DNA of 64,000 nt, taken from the NCBI GenBank assembly GCA_032209605.1, contig JASFXZ010000001.1, positions 8,557,703 through 8,621,702 on the forward strand, in the 5' to 3' direction. Within the stretch, counting starts at the first letter, position 1. Every line of letters begins with the position of its first letter. The translations under genes and the position numbers were made by a program. Positions 1-13,640 of the stretch are shown one piece after another. Under the pieces are notes generated by a model, which saw only the letters and a program-made list of their open reading frames with translations, had not been told where the DNA came from and ran no database searches. Origin of the DNA: Mactromeris polynyma. Taxonomy: Eukaryota > Mollusca > Bivalvia > Venerida > Mactridae.

Positions 1-2146
1 AGTCTTATTTCTAACAAACGCAGAACTAGTTCCCCCTTGACGTTTGCTTGCTTCGAGTTTCTTTCCATTTTCGACGAATTTGAAATAATTGGTTTATTTG
101 TCATATCGTTTGTTTTGTTTATTCTTGCGGGATTTGAGTAAAGAGAATGTGTTTCTAGTATTATATTAGATGTGGACATAGATGCCTTAAATGAATAGAT
201 TGGACGTCACACGAGTATCATCAACGCTCGTTTCGGAATCAGTTTGAAGTTCTCACTGGTTGGTCGGTTTAGCGTAAATAAGACAAATCTATGGTGTAGA
301 TATGAAGTATCTGAAAACATTTTAAGACAAGTAATGAGGCATGAAGACATATTAAGATGCATGCACTATTCCTCTACTGATGTAGATTATTTGAGAATAC
401 CGTTACTGTGTACACTCTTTCTATTGGTCCATAGTTTGTAAAACATGTTTTCACAATTTCTTTACAATCTTTCTCAAGTAAAAAAGCGGACTACATGTAA
501 AGTGCTGTTAAATTGACCGCGAACAGGTGTATGAACTTTCAGGACCGATCCATGAAAGAAATGTTCTCGTGCGTGAAGCTATAACTGCTGTTTGGATTAC
601 TTTCTATTTAAACACAACCGTGGCCTTTTCTCTGTCAAGCGTTCGGACAATCACGAACATTTCAATACACCTATTTGGAAATGTAATGGTCCAGGTAATA
701 TATTCATACGTTCGCGGTTAATAAAACCGCACTATACATACGTGAAAATAAACAGAATTTGGGTGAGTCAAAACTAGACTTAGAGTGCTTAATGTGTCTT
801 TTAGATAAAAATTAATATGTAATGATGAAAATAAAAGATTATGGTCCTCTTTCAGAATAGAAGATACACTGTAGTAACGTTATCCATACACTTGTTTATG
901 CTATCCTAGGTGTTGGGGTTTATGACACGGATCTTATAATTATGATTTTAATTATCAATGTATCATGTTCTCCTTTACCGAAATAAATATTGTTATAATA
1001 ATTATAATTACTCGTTAAATGAAACACGCAGCAAGTTAACATTAAACGGAAGCGTCCTGCTATTTGCGCGGGAAACATGATCATTTGAACATTGGATACC
1101 GGTATTATACACGGAGTTTTGTACTGTTTTGTATATTGTTTTGTTATGGGTTTTTTAAAGTGTTTAGTTAAGCATAATTACTCAAGCAATTAGTCAATAC
1201 TGTCACTAACTGATTGTTTTTCTGACGCAATTATCTAATAATTGATTGAAACAAGTCTATTTTTAACAATTCAATTAACTCTCGGTGGCAGAACTATAAG
1301 TTTATTTAGTTTTCTTGTCTGAGCATAAGTGTATGACATTTAGACAGATTGTATTGAAGCAGAACTTGTTGGATTTTAGAATTGTCTTGTTGGTCGATCA
1401 ATTAGGGCACATGATGGTCGCGAAAATATATCACTTTTATATTTCGAGTTTTTACAAACATCATTAACAGTCAGAACAGATATATTTAACAATGATAATG
1501 TGAACAGGAAAAGATGGTATTCGTAGGGACTGTCCACAACTGCCACCACTTACCCACTTTTGGATTACTATATTGTATAGTTTTTGTGGTGATTATTTTA
1601 TAAGATTACCGTCTGTGTGAACTATGTTTTATCTTTCAATCATTCGTTATCGTACAACAGAGTAGTAATTGTTCTGTCATTGATGATAGTAGTTTTATCA
1701 AATGATTTACTTCATGTCTGTACTTTGTTTGGTTATAATAAATCATTTGTCCTTAGCTTGGATGTAATAAGGAAAAATATCCACATCACCGGCCGATGAA
1801 CAGATGTTTGCGTTGTGCGCATATCTTTCGGTACGTACCCCAGTATAACTGAGGAGTAAACTGAACGAACCAAGTTTCGTATACATCCTACGAAAAAACA
1901 TCAACGACTACATGGAATTTCGGCCACAAGAACGTATTAATTAAGCAACATAACAAGATCACTTGCAACATTCATTATGTATAGGATGGAAAATAGGCAG
2001 TCTTTAAGGCATATGCCTGGAAGTTCTATCGTCTTACTGGTTTACGTTTTATCAAATAAATAAATAAAATATTACTCCTGTCCTGTCCCGTAAATTTCTT
2101 CTACGCATTCGTCTTCTTTAACAGCTTTATTTCGTGAATGAACATA
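1..2146. other. AT-rich non-coding, nothing recognised
   Basis: Only short open frames (65 codons or fewer) with no recognisable motif, and no repeat structure seen. Confidence 0.6.
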
Positions 2147-2527
2147 TACACCAAATACCATATACCATATACCATATACCATATACCATATACCATATAC
2201 CATAAACCATAAACCATATACCATATACCATATACCATATACCATATACCATATACCATATACCATATACCATATACCATATACCATATACCATATACCA
2301 TATACCATATACCATATACCATATACCATATACCATATACCATATACCATATACCATATACCATATACCATATACCATATACCATATACCATATACCATA
2401 TACCATATACCATATACCATATACCATATACCATATACCATATACCATATACCATATACCATAAACCATAAACCATATACCATATACCATATACCATATA
2501 CCATATACCATATACCATATACCATAT
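2147..2527. repeat. Heptanucleotide array (ATACCAT)n
   Basis: About 54 copies of a 7-bp unit, with a few AAACCAT variants clustered near both ends. Because 7 is not a multiple of 3 and the unit has no stop, all three minus-strand frames are open with the same 7-residue repeat (YGIWYMV); these are not genes. Confidence 0.95.
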
Positions 2528-3225
2528 ATATAATGTACCCAAATGTCAACACATAAGTTTAATGTACTTAAATAACACAGATACATAGATTATTGACAGT
2601 TAATCTTGTATTGTAAGTATTGTACTGCTTATCTAAACAAACATCTAGGATACTTGCTCACCTAAGCACGACGTGTTCATATTGAGCTTTTAGAATTGGT
2701 GGATGTTCGTCTTCCGCCCGTTGTCCACAATTAATTTGTTAACAGTAAAGCATCTACATTTCTGAGGAGTCTTTAATCCAAATTGAACAATTTTCAATAA
2801 ATGTTGAGATGGACAAAATATCTCGGCTTAGTGCGATTATTGGCCGCTGGTTACTTGTTGGTCAAGATTTATTTTTACATTGATTACTCATTTACATTTT
2901 GCTCTTGCATATTCATTTTGTCATATGACATTATCGTGTTAAACAGCCAAATCAGACGAGGTACTCATGAGTTACGTACCCTTGTTATCTCACAATGGTG
3001 TATTTTCTCATTTTTAACACTCTACCTACTGAATATTTTCACATTGCCTAATCGTATTTAGAGAAAATGTTAATTCCCATTACAACTTGAGGTCATGTTG
3101 TATCATGAACCAGATAAGACCGATTAAGCCAGGATTATGTGCCATTGCAAAGGATGCTCTACCTCCACTCTTAAGACATTTCTTCACGTCTCCTAGTCAT
3201 ATTTTGAATGTGTATGCCTATGTGA
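2528..3225. other. Non-coding, nothing recognised
   Basis: An 86-codon hydrophobic open frame at 2801-3061 has no recognisable family and no splice context. Confidence 0.5.
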
Positions 3226-3416
3226 TATGCGTCACGTGATATGTGATGTATGTCATGTGATCTGTGTAATGTGATCTGTGTCATGTGATCGATGTTATGT
3301 GATCTGTGTAAAGTGATATGCGTCAAGCGACATGTGATGTATGCCATGTGATCTGTGTAATGTGATCTGTGTCATGTGATCGATGTTATGTGATCTGTGT
3401 AATGTGATATGTCCAT
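3226..3416. repeat. Degenerate 14-bp array (ATGTGATCTGTGTA)n, duplicated block
   Basis: Short units of the form TGTGATCTGTGTAA are arranged as two larger blocks about 95 bp apart that repeat the same order of variants. Confidence 0.8.
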
Positions 3417-4074
3417 TATATGCAATTGCGACTCAGGTTAGCGCTGTTGGGCCATCATGATTCTCTTGTTTCATTTACGATAAATTTGCAGTAATATTAA
3501 CTTTTGCCCAGATATGTCCGGCGATAACGCCTACTCAAACAAATACACAGATATTCGGTGCTGTTTCATTTGCAAAAACAGCGTGTTATAATGGTGTGTT
3601 TCAGAATGTTATATTTCGTATGCAGTATAATAATTGAGAGGTTCCTGATGTTATTTGTTTTGTTCTGAGTGGTAATATTATATTTATGAACTTGTCCTAA
3701 TGGCATTGTCACGATCAGTTGGATGCAGGAAATATATTTATTGACTGCAATGCTTTTACAACGAGAATTTGTGCTGGATTTGGGTTGAGCGTGAATCAAA
3801 TTTAAAAATAAGTTAAACGTGTAACACTGGCTGCATTGTATAAGAATCTTATTATTTACAGTAGATAATAGTCGGCATTTACTAAGTTTGAAAGGGATAA
3901 CATACACTTCAGGAAGTTTTAGCTTTGTGAAAGAAAATTTCTTTATTTACTCGAAGATCCATTCATACAAAACGACACTTTCGACCGACATCGCTAGCAA
4001 TTTAGTCTATGCAAATGCTGATATATAATGGTTCTAACAATGCAGTCACTAATAAGAATTATGTGTGTTGCGTA
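3417..4074. other. Non-coding, nothing recognised
   Basis: A 113-codon minus-strand frame (3907-3566) has no recognisable motif. Confidence 0.5.
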
Positions 4075-5765
4075 GCTGACTGACAGGTGTCGTGCTTGTG
4101 ACTGAAGGACTTGCCTTGCGATTGGCTGGTACCTGGTTTGCTGGTGTCTTCCTCAACAAGTGGCTTGCCGGTGAATAGCTGGTACCTAGCCGGGTGGTGT
4201 TTTGCTCAACAAGTGGCTTACCGGTGAAGAGCTGGTAGCTGGCTGGATGGTGCCTTGCTCAACAAGTGGCTTACCGGTGAATAGCTGGTAGCTGGCTGGA
4301 TGGTGTCTTGCTCAACAAGTGGCTTACCGGTGAATAGCTGGTAGCTGGCTGGATGGTGTCTTGCTCAAGAAATGGCTTACCGGTGAATAACTGGTAGCTG
4401 GCTGGATGGTGTTTTGCTCAACAAGTGGCTTACCGGTGAATAGCTGGTAGCTGGCTGGATGGTGCCTTGCTCAACAAGTGGCTTACTGGTGAATAGCTGT
4501 TACCTTACTGGATGGTGTCTTGCTCAACAAGTGGCTTACCGGTGAATAGCTGGTAGCTGGCTGGATGGTGTCTTGCTCAACAAGTGGCTTACCGGTGAAT
4601 AACTGGTAGCTGGCTGGATGGTGTTTTGCTCAACAAGTGGCTTACTGGTGAATAGCTGGTAGCTGGCTAGATGGTGCCTTGCTCAACAAGTGGCTTACCG
4701 GTGAATAGCTGGTAGCTGGCTAGATGGTGTCTTGCTCAACAAGCGGTTTACCGGTGAATAGCTGGTAGCTGGCTAGATGGTGCCTTGCTCAACAAGTGGC
4801 TTACTGGTGAATAGCTGTTACCTTACTGGATGGTGTCTTGCTCAACAAGTGGCTTACCGGTGAATAGCTGGTACCTGACTGGATGGTGTCTTGCTCAACA
4901 AGTGGCTTACCGGTGAATAGCTGGTAGCTGGCTGGATGGTGTCTTGCTCAACAAGTGGCTTACCGGTGAATAACTGGTAGCTGGCTGGATGGTGTCTTGC
5001 TCAACAAGTGGCTTACCGGTGAATAACTGGTAGCTGGCTGGATGGTGTTTTGCTCAACAAGTGGCTTACCGGTGAATAGCTGGTAGCTGGCTGGATGGTG
5101 CCTTGCTCAACAAGTGGCTTACTGGTGAATAGCTGGCACCTGACTGGATGGTGTCTTGCTCAAGAAATGGCTTACCGGTGAATAACTGGTAGCTGGCTGG
5201 ATGGTGTCTTGCTCAAGAAATGGCTTACCGGTGAATAACTGGTAGCTGGCTGGATGGTGTCTTGTTCAAGAAATGGCTTACCGGTGAATAGCTGGTAGCT
5301 GGCTGGATGGTGTCTTGCTCAAGAAATGGCTTACCGGTGAATAACTGGTAGCTGGCTGGATGGTGTCTTGCTCAAGAAATGGCTTACCGGTGAATAGCTG
5401 GTACCTGACTGGATGGTGTCTTGCTCAACAAGTGGCTTGCCGGTGAATAGCTGGTAGCTGGCTAGATGGTGTCTTGCTTAACAAGTGGCTTACCCGTGAA
5501 TAGCTGGTACCTGACTGGATGGTGTCTTGCTCAACAAGTGGCTTGCCGGTGACTGTATATTGGCTGTAAGTTTGCTAGTGACTGACTGACTGTTAGCTGG
5601 CTTGCCTGTGGCTTGTTCGAACCAATGGCTTGCTGTCGACAGGCCGGTAACTGGCTGGTGACTTGCCCGAGCAAATGGTTTCTAGTGAATTGTTGGTAAC
5701 TGACTGGCTGACTTGACTGGCTGACTGATGACCGAGTGTTGACTTGTTGGCTGATGGATTGCTGC
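4075..5765. repeat. 53-bp minisatellite with degenerate flanks
   Basis: About 26 copies of a 53-bp unit containing CTCAACAAGTGGCTTACCGG and TGGTAGCTGGCTGGATGGTG, core 4150-5555. Variant units (CTCAAGAAATGG; ctgttaccttac) recur at several places, a sign of block duplication. The right flank to 5765 is a decayed CTGG/GACTG-rich version. Confidence 0.95.
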
Positions 5766-6485
5766 ACCATTCTGTGACCGTGTACACAGATAAAGTATTG
5801 AATATTTAATGTTGATGATAGTTTCGTGAGGATATCGAATAGTGTTATATATGACATAAATGTGTAGCGTATATCTCGGATTCAAAATGTAGTGTTCAAT
5901 AACAATGAATTCTAACTTTAACGGCTTTTACTTCAATTCTGAAATATGACATCGATCTGGTGCCTAGCAACAAGGCCTATTGCTGTTATATGTTTAATTA
6001 TAACTCTCTTTGATGTACGTGAATGTATGTGACACTGGGCATATAGCTAACGTGCTCGTTAACAATGTTCTATACGAGTAAACGACGCAAATTCACGATG
6101 TTTCACATGCACATGTGCAGTTACATGTTGTAAAGAGTAAGGATAGGACTAATTATGTGACAATATCAATGACAATAGTATTCAGACGATCTATGGTATT
6201 GACATAACAACTGATCTGAATGCTATCGAAAGGTTATACACAATTACTGGTACATGTCTATGTAAGTTGTGAACGACAAAGCCCACGCTAAAAGCTCAGT
6301 CGTTATAGAGCACTCGAATGCAAACGACGGATTGGGTTTGTATTAACTGACGCTAATACATCCAAAGTCACTTGTCATCCCCTACACCTCATTTATGAGG
6401 GGAGTTTGTCAGTAGCTTGTCAACAGACGCCGCACTGGGTGGTCACCTAGGAACTCAAATGGTCAACTGATCATCTAAATTAAAA
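5766..6485. other. Non-coding, nothing recognised
   Basis: AT-rich, no open frame or repeat of note. Confidence 0.5.
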
Positions 6486-6487
6486 TA

Positions 6488-6664
6488 CAGTAAAACCTCA
6501 ATAATAAAACCACAATTGGGACCCTTGAAAACTAGTATTTAATTGAGGTTGTCTTAATATTGAGTTACAATAAAGAGTAAAACAGTAAAAATGGACTTGA
6601 AAATAGTGTTCTTAATTTCGAGGTGGTCTTATTATTGAGGCGGACTTCAAGTGAGCTTTTACTG
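6488..6664. mobile_element. TA-flanked MITE (Tc1/mariner-like ends)
   Basis: A 177-bp element starting CAGTAAAACCTC and ending GAGCTTTTACTG, with TA on both sides (6486-6487, 6665-6666). The interior carries inverted AATAATAA/TTATTATTGAGG segments, giving a long hairpin. A decayed relative lies at 13476-13640. Confidence 0.8.
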
Positions 6665-6666
6665 TA

Positions 6667-8011
6667 ATGTTGAAAAACGGCCAACGACTTCAACAAAACA
6701 CAATGTGAATAACAACGAGCCAGAGAATCATATCATGCAGAGTTGTATCAAACATATATACGCATTCTCGACAGCTCTCGGGCATTTCCGTACCACTTCG
6801 TTACTCGGATAACACCCTCTAGTGTATGTAAGGCGGAGCACTATGTAGCAAAACTCAACATTTTGTGCGGTCAAGCAATAGTTCTCGTAAAACGAATTTA
6901 TAATTTCAATAACTTCGATAAATTCAAGAAAGAGATGGATTATCGTTGTCATTTCTAGTTAAAAACTCATATATTTCAGTCTTCATATAGCTTCAATATT
7001 ACATTCATCAGCACTCCAGCGTTCTTGCCGCCATCTTGTTTTCATGACATTCGAATAGTATTTCCCGAAGTAGTGCATAACGTACATCCGAGGCACTTGA
7101 CGTAGCTGGCCGAGGATTTCCGAATGATATATACGAAGGATGTTTTAAAAACAACGTGGTCTGTTCGGTGAAATTCATTAGTTGTCAAAATGTTCTACAA
7201 TAACATATTTTATATCGCAACATAATTGCTACATTTGTAAGCCGCGTTAGTCACATCTACAGCAATCAATAGCCGCTAATCGGCTGTAAATCAAGAGTTA
7301 TTATACTGATAGTGGATCGCACATATGACGCTCTCCATGAGCTATTGGCGTAATAAAAGTAAATTAAAAGTAAACTGTTTAGTTATTATAATGTCACCTC
7401 TCATGAGCCACCTTTCTGAACACAATTACTTCCTGATTCCTATCATTTAATGCCACGCACTTAGCAGGTATGCAAAGAGTAATCATCATTTATCTAGCTG
7501 GTGGCTCACCAACCATTCGTATCGGAACGGATCTCTACTGGGATTCCAACTTCATATCTCCCGCTCCCAGGGTAGATGCATTGACCGTGGACCACTTCTG
7601 ATTCCTGATAAACATGACTTTGACATCTAAAAATATTATCCATTACGTCTTATTTCTTTGTTGTTACATTGAACATATCTTTCAAATATATCTTGGTATC
7701 GGTCATAACCATACTGATGAATAATATGATTTATCGCAGTAATTTTATCTTCTGTCCCAGTATCAGAGACTGAATATGAGGATGTGTATACTTTATACAA
7801 ACATTCTACACGAAATAAGTATTAGTGATATTGCTATTTTCCATTGATTCGTTGAACACTTTCATTTCAAAACAACGATCCATGTATTTACAATTCAATT
7901 TCGGTTTAGGCTTCTTACATGTATTTATAACCAGCTATTTACCTTAAGTAAGTGCTTTGATAACAATCCATGTACTGTACAGTTCACCATTTAGGCATAT
8001 ACAGGGATGCG
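6667..8011. other. Non-coding with one dispersed repeat
   Basis: Holds a dispersed repeat at 7411-7545, related to 60769-60870; otherwise nothing recognised. Confidence 0.5.
7411..7545 (+). repeat. Dispersed repeat, copy 1 (partner 60769-60870)
   Basis: Shares TTCCTATCATTTAATG and flanking bases with the later copy, in the same orientation, and is moderately diverged. Confidence 0.6.
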
Positions 8012-8067
8012 TAGCGGTGGAGGGGTATAGTCACTGGCTCCAGGTCCATGGGTCGTAAGTTCGAGTC
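8012..8067 (+). mobile_element. tRNA-derived SINE head (A-box to B-box)
   Basis: An A-box-like TAGCGGTGGAGG (8012) and a B-box-like AAGTTCGAGTCT lie at a tRNA-like spacing of about 40 bp. No tRNA fold was tested. Confidence 0.45.
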
Positions 8068-8578
8068 TTTCTGAGCGGAGTTTGATTACTAACTTCACAA
8101 TCCCTGATTTAGACGATAGTACTGGTTAGGAACACTGGAAGCAGTCATTGAGAGTGATAAATATGCTATGTACAATTAGGAACTAGTTTCACAAACTGTG
8201 TAAGATAAATATGTTTAAACTAAACTGATACAAACATAAATACAGAATTGTTAAAATGTTACTAGTTCATGACGCAAGTCTTGTCATGTTCAGTGAAAAA
8301 TGAATCCATAATTTGTATAGCAATAGAAATCAACATAATAACCGAATTTGCACACACTGGATTGCCTAACATTCGTTATGCGTTTGAAATGCATTGAATT
8401 TAACGGCATTTTTCAAGATTTATTTAGTTATATATAGCGGTCACTTGACCTAACCGGTTTTCATGGAAGCAACTATCATCCAATACCAACCATCCCTTCT
8501 GCATGCAGCCCACACAGTCTCCACACGAATTAGAGGTCAAGGACAAATGACTGTAGCCATATGTTACGGAATGACATT

Positions 8579-8650
8579 ACGTGCCCCGCCCAGACCCGGA
8601 CCTCTTGGCTGACAGCCCGGCGCTCTACTAACTGTACCTACCGGACGAGC
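8579..8650 (-). mobile_element. tRNA-derived SINE head, minus strand
   Basis: On the minus strand it reads GTTAGTAGAGCGCCGGGC, then CAGCCAAGAGGTCCGGGTC, typical of molluscan tRNA-derived SINE heads. The B-box is slightly damaged. Confidence 0.55.
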
Positions 8651-8971
8651 GCTTTAACACGTAGATCGTACAAAATATTAATCAAATATTACAAAACATT
8701 ATTATTCATAAATAATGACAAAATCGGATACAAGTTACATATATAGCAAAAGTTATCTGTAAAACAAATCCGACTCTGAAGCAAAGATTGTACCTTGTAT
8801 CAAGGATGTCATTAAAAACAAGTTTTGCGTTACTATATATAATAAAATGTGCCGATGTCTCCGATTTTATGGGACTCCTGACAATGTATGAATGAAGTGT
8901 CCCCTACTGGGTTTGATTCTACCGGTATACATTCATACCGTGGTTGTAAAAGAGATAACAAATCATAGGAG

Positions 8972-9023
8972 TGGCAGTGTGGTAGATATAGTGCCGTACC
9001 CTTGGGCCATGCGTTCGAATCTC
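8972..9023 (+). mobile_element. tRNA-derived SINE head
   Basis: A-box TGGCAGTGTGG at 8972 and B-box GCGTTCGAATCTC at 9011, correctly spaced. Confidence 0.5.
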
Positions 9024-9744
9024 ACAGAGCTCGTAGTCTCATATTGTTCTTTGTTCAACTGGTATACTGAAATGTTATATAATAGACTGTGCCGAATAGT
9101 CTAAATACATGAAATTGGCCATGTGTATTAATGAAACCTTAATTTTGTAATTTTCTCGCTGTTTTGAAGCGAAGATATACATACATCAATGTTCCTGTAT
9201 GATGTCGAGATGTTCTGAATAAATCATTGCGATCTCCATTATCTGCATTGTTTGAAAATAAAATGTACGTGGGTAAAGTAGTATTTCATTTTACTGTTAT
9301 TAGATAATCGATGAACACGTTTAAAATATCTGTTCTTGCATGGTAATTTGATGCTAATTGTTAACTTGCGTGACGGACTAAAATATACAGCGCTAAGATT
9401 TGTTTCTTGTGATTTTATTACATAATATAACAATATTCGAACCACAAGAAGATGTTCTGAATCGTAATAATGATAATTATGGTGTTTGTTTCGATAACTC
9501 GTCTTTGACATATACCCAAGAGTATTGTCATGTGATCATGATGTGTAGAACACTAAATTAATATTGACAATTGATAGGTGCGCCACGAGCCATATCATGA
9601 TTGAAATGTAAATTTATGATTTCTGTCGATAGTTCTTGTAATTTGATTTATTCGTGAGTTCATGACGAATTGCGTGTCACCGTAAAATACTCCACATTCA
9701 TTCCACATTTGGTTGGCATTGACTCTCTTAATTAGTCACCCGTC

Positions 9745-9929
9745 TGATAAGTTCAGTCGGTAGGCCAATCGGCTGCCCGTTTTGTAGTAGAAGGTTCGAA
9801 CCCATGTGGAGGCGTATACGAGTATTCTTTGTGATAATATGTCTGAAGATGATACATCCGGGTTAGTCACTGACACCATCGGTTTGGTCAGGTGACCGCC
9901 ATGCATAACTGAGATACTGTTTAAACGGT
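9745..9929 (+). mobile_element. tRNA-Lys-like SINE with tail
   Basis: The head AAGTTCAGTCGGTAGG and B-box AGGTTCGAACCCA (9791) resemble tRNA-Lys. A tail with ACCGCCATGCATAACTGAGA (9896 onward) follows, a motif I associate with widespread molluscan SINEs. A related tail lies near 10651-10700 (ACCGCCATCATGCACTGAG). Confidence 0.6.
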
Positions 9930-11529
9930 TACATATGCTCAATAAGGATATGTGTATCCATAATTAATTTGTTGTCTCCAGATACGTCGTGTTTGACCAT
10001 GTAGCGATTTCCGTACATTGCCGACGAGCTTCCGTGACTTTCCGTGTGCGATATAAATATTTATCAAAGAATTGACGACGTCAAACTCAACAACAACAAA
10101 AAAGACTGACCATATTTTAAAACTACCATCACATAATGAGACGTCATCGATTTGTGTGCACATTTCGGGTGCATCGGCAGAAGAGTGTAAACAAGAGACT
10201 CGGTTAAACTAACCGGTTGACAAGATAAGAAATAATTGCTTTTTGCTTTGATGTTGAATCTTACGAAAGTGGATGGGACAATTTCAATACGTGAATAACT
10301 AAGTTTTAGGGCGTACTTAAATATGGGAATATTCTTGAAAATGCGTATGTTTCGAAACAAAAATGGAAAAACGACTCTAATTTGGACTTTAAGCTCCACC
10401 ACAATTGGAAATGGTTAGTTACTTTTATACCTTCATCGTAATTGCACTAGCCTCACTTGTAAATACGTATGCGGAATGTTGTCGTTCTTAATCGTTCTTT
10501 CGTCTTTATCTCTCAAATCACTACAACAGTGCCTAAGATATAGACATGCGGGCGTTTAACTTTCATTATCATATACCAGTATGTTTTAAAACAACATGTC
10601 AGTAACTGGGGACAGTTTCTAACACGTCCCTGTCGGTGTTGTTGATTAGATTACCGCCATCATGCACTGAGTTCTCATCGTCAAATGAGAAACTGCACGA
10701 GTGATTTGAGCGCCAGATGCGTCCTAAATTGTATGGAAATGTCTGAAGAATGGATTATCTGAACATTAAAATAAGATTGGTTTGTTTCTCCTTGTTGCAA
10801 ATGCAGCCAATTACAAGCTGCATGCATCTAATAATGAAAGTCACTTACGCATGTTGTGTTTCTCGATAATGCGAACAATGAGGCAATGTGCGTGCGTGTG
10901 TATGTGAGTGCTCAATACTAAGATAGTATTATTGATGATTATATGATTTTACACTGTCTAGACAACATGAGTACCAAACCTGATAGCGACAGAGCAAACG
11001 GTGAGGTACACTGGTTGCACTGTGGTTTGCAATCTTAAAATCAGCATTCTACCTAAACAGCGCAATCTCTGCTGAGCACAACCCTTTGTGAGAGGTCGCT
11101 CTTTACATGTGTATTGGAGAAATCCCCTGAAATGCATTGATGAGCTTTCTGCCATAAAATGTTGACTTCATTTTTTTAGTATTTCATCCAAGTGAAAGTT
11201 TTTCAAAAACAAATACTTGATGAGAATATTTCATTAAACTCTGAGCTTATCAAAAAGTTTCATCGACTCAACTGTATTGCGACAAAGCCGTCATCTGCAT
11301 CATCTGCATTAACTAGAATTCATTTTTGTTCGCGTAAAACAATCTCAATTCTATGTATACATGTAGCCGGATTTCATATTAAATGTTTATGTGTAACATC
11401 GTCAATTGAAAGCATTGGGTCACCGGGGACTTCTCTTCAAAGAGATTCTAGATCATTTTCATCACGGGATATATATATGTTAGTGAACATTTTGATTAAG
11501 TTCAGTTTTAATATGATAATGAGATACTG
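9930..11529. other. Non-coding, nothing further recognised
   Basis: Open frames here (up to 126 codons at 11192-11572) lack recognisable domains. A SINE-tail-like relic lies at about 10651-10700. Confidence 0.45.
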
Positions 11530-11615
11530 TATATCGAGGGCTCAACGCAACACTGTCGTAATTCCTATATAAATACATAGGAGTTACGACAGTGTTGCGT
11601 TGGGCCCTCGATATA
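11530..11615. repeat. Near-perfect 86-bp hairpin
   Basis: Arms of about 39 bp (from TATATCGAGGGC) pair with only two mismatches around an 8-bp loop. It could be a foldback element or a transcribed hairpin. Confidence 0.85.
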
Positions 11616-12585
11616 TCCCCCATGCCATGTGCTAGATGAAGTATTGATAGGATTAATAAATCTTTGTTCTAAATCTAAACATTTCGTGTTAGTTTCACAT
11701 TAAGCGACATCATGATTTTCTGTTATTCTTATATTTAATAACTTCGTTTTTTACTGATCAGCTTTGCCATAATTGTTATTACCGGTATATTATCTATTGA
11801 GGCATCTTTGGTGAGAGGTAGAGAGCCAGACTCTGGTTCCGGTTGTTGAGGCTTTAACCGCGACTTTTTCACAGTCCCATAATGCTTTGCGAGTAGCAAT
11901 TAGAAACCAAGGAAGTATTCTTCGCTGATGATTTGTGTGAGTTCCAATAACTTCATTCACAATCGATGTAAATCAAATACATCTTAAACAATTATCTGAA
12001 ATGTCCACATGAACTACACTTTGCACGTATATTTTGGTTATATTTGCTGCGCAACTGACAAATGAAAGCACACATGAAAGATTATGTCGTATAGATAAAT
12101 GTATTTAAGCAATTCATGTTTATCTCCCTTTGTCAATATATTCAACTGCCGTAGATCAAACATCCTTACCTAATCTATAGATCTATATGCACTACTTACT
12201 TAGGTATTTATCCCGCTAAGGGACTGGTTCTTAAATACACCGATTTAGTTTCAATCATGCTCGAGGAAAATTAATATGCGCATTTATAATATTGAAAACT
12301 TTAGTAGTTCGATGAGTAGTTTGGACAACTTAGTACAACGACGTGAATTCAATATGAAATAATGACGGTTCCTTCCTTAACTATTATTTCCAAACACAAA
12401 CAGCGACCCCACACGCCACTGCAGCACCCCCGCCATTTTGTTTTTTTAATAGTTTAACACTTTATTGTTTAAATTATCTAAGTGTATTCCACTATCAAAA
12501 AGCGCTATCCAAGAAAAAGTAATGGTTTATATGGTCTGCAGATATTGAAAATAAACTATCTGTACCATTTAACCTGTACCATATA

Positions 12586-12769
12586 CAGTCAAACCTGTCT
12601 GTAAAGACTACCTATGGGAACAGCAAAAACGCGGTCTTTGTTTACAGGTTATTAACAGATTAAATATCATTGAAAATGGTTTGATGGGAGATAAAATGGG
12701 TGGTCTTTGCAGACAGGTTTTGCAATAGTGGTCTTTGTTCGCAGGTGGTCTTTAACACAGGTTTGACTG
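12586..12769. mobile_element. TA-flanked MITE (CAGTCAAACCTG ends)
   Basis: A 184-bp element with perfect CAGTCAAACCTGT/ACAGGTTTGACTG ends and TA at 12584-12585 and 12770-12771. Internal GGTCTTTG/CAAAGACC-like segments also invert. Tc1/mariner-type non-autonomous element. Confidence 0.85.
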
Positions 12770-13475
12770 TATAGTATGATCACCCCGTACCATTCAGATA
12801 CGTTGAACGCAATTTTGACTTGATTGTTTGTACTTAAATCTATAGAGCCGGACTTTATATCAAAATTGTATGTGTAACATCGTCACTGATTGAAAGCAGT
12901 GGATCCCTGTGGACTTCTCCGCAAAGCTTTAAATTAAGTTTGTCTTCTTTTTTTCCTTAGTATGTACTTGGATCGAATACAATTCATTGTGAACAATTGA
13001 AAATGGGAATGGCTGGCCTCAAATTTATCTAGAGTAAAAAAACGTGGAACTTATTGGCGGACTTCCGAATTCAGCCTTCTTTGAATATTATTATAAATTT
13101 TAAATTCAGATCATATCTTACACATTTACAGGTTTCAGCGTATAGATTAGAAGTTGAGTCTGAAAAAAACCCCTGTGACAGTACTTTTAATTTAAGATTA
13201 ATATGTGTACTCTTTTTTTTAAAGGCTGTTTATGATATTTTTCCAAAGAAAAAGATGATTTTCATTTGGTGTTATTTACATGTATATGTGTTTTTCTTAC
13301 ACAACAATATTGCAGATTCAATATTTACAAAATTCAGTTTGTGTTATTACGTCACTTTTGTTTTATTTTTTTACAATTGTATATTGATCGCTCTATACAT
13401 TTCGACGGTGGTAAGTTGTGAATCTACAAAAAATGTCGTAAGTGGCAGAAGAACGCTGTTGGAATGTTGAATTAC

Positions 13476-13640
13476 AATGAAACTTCAATAATAAGACCAC
13501 AATCGGTTCCGAAGAAAGTAGCTATTGGTGGTGATGAGGTCTGATTTTCGAGTCATAGGTAGAAGAAAAATATCTGGTCCATGAATTTACGGTCTTATTA
13601 ATAAGGTGGTATTAATATCATGAAGGGCTTTACATGAGTT
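13476..13640. mobile_element. Decayed relative of the 6488 MITE
   Basis: AAACTTCAATAATAAGACCA at the left and ggtcttattaataagg at the right match the 6488 element, but the CAGT termini are lost. Confidence 0.55.

Noticed and set aside
2072..2586. Three overlapping minus-strand frames of 141-161 codons
   Set aside because: They translate the stop-free 7-bp array in all three frames; the peptide is the same heptad each time.
13054..13470. 138-codon frame with hydrophobic stretches
   Set aside because: AT-rich Phe/Ile-biased composition, no recognisable domain, start context or splice context.
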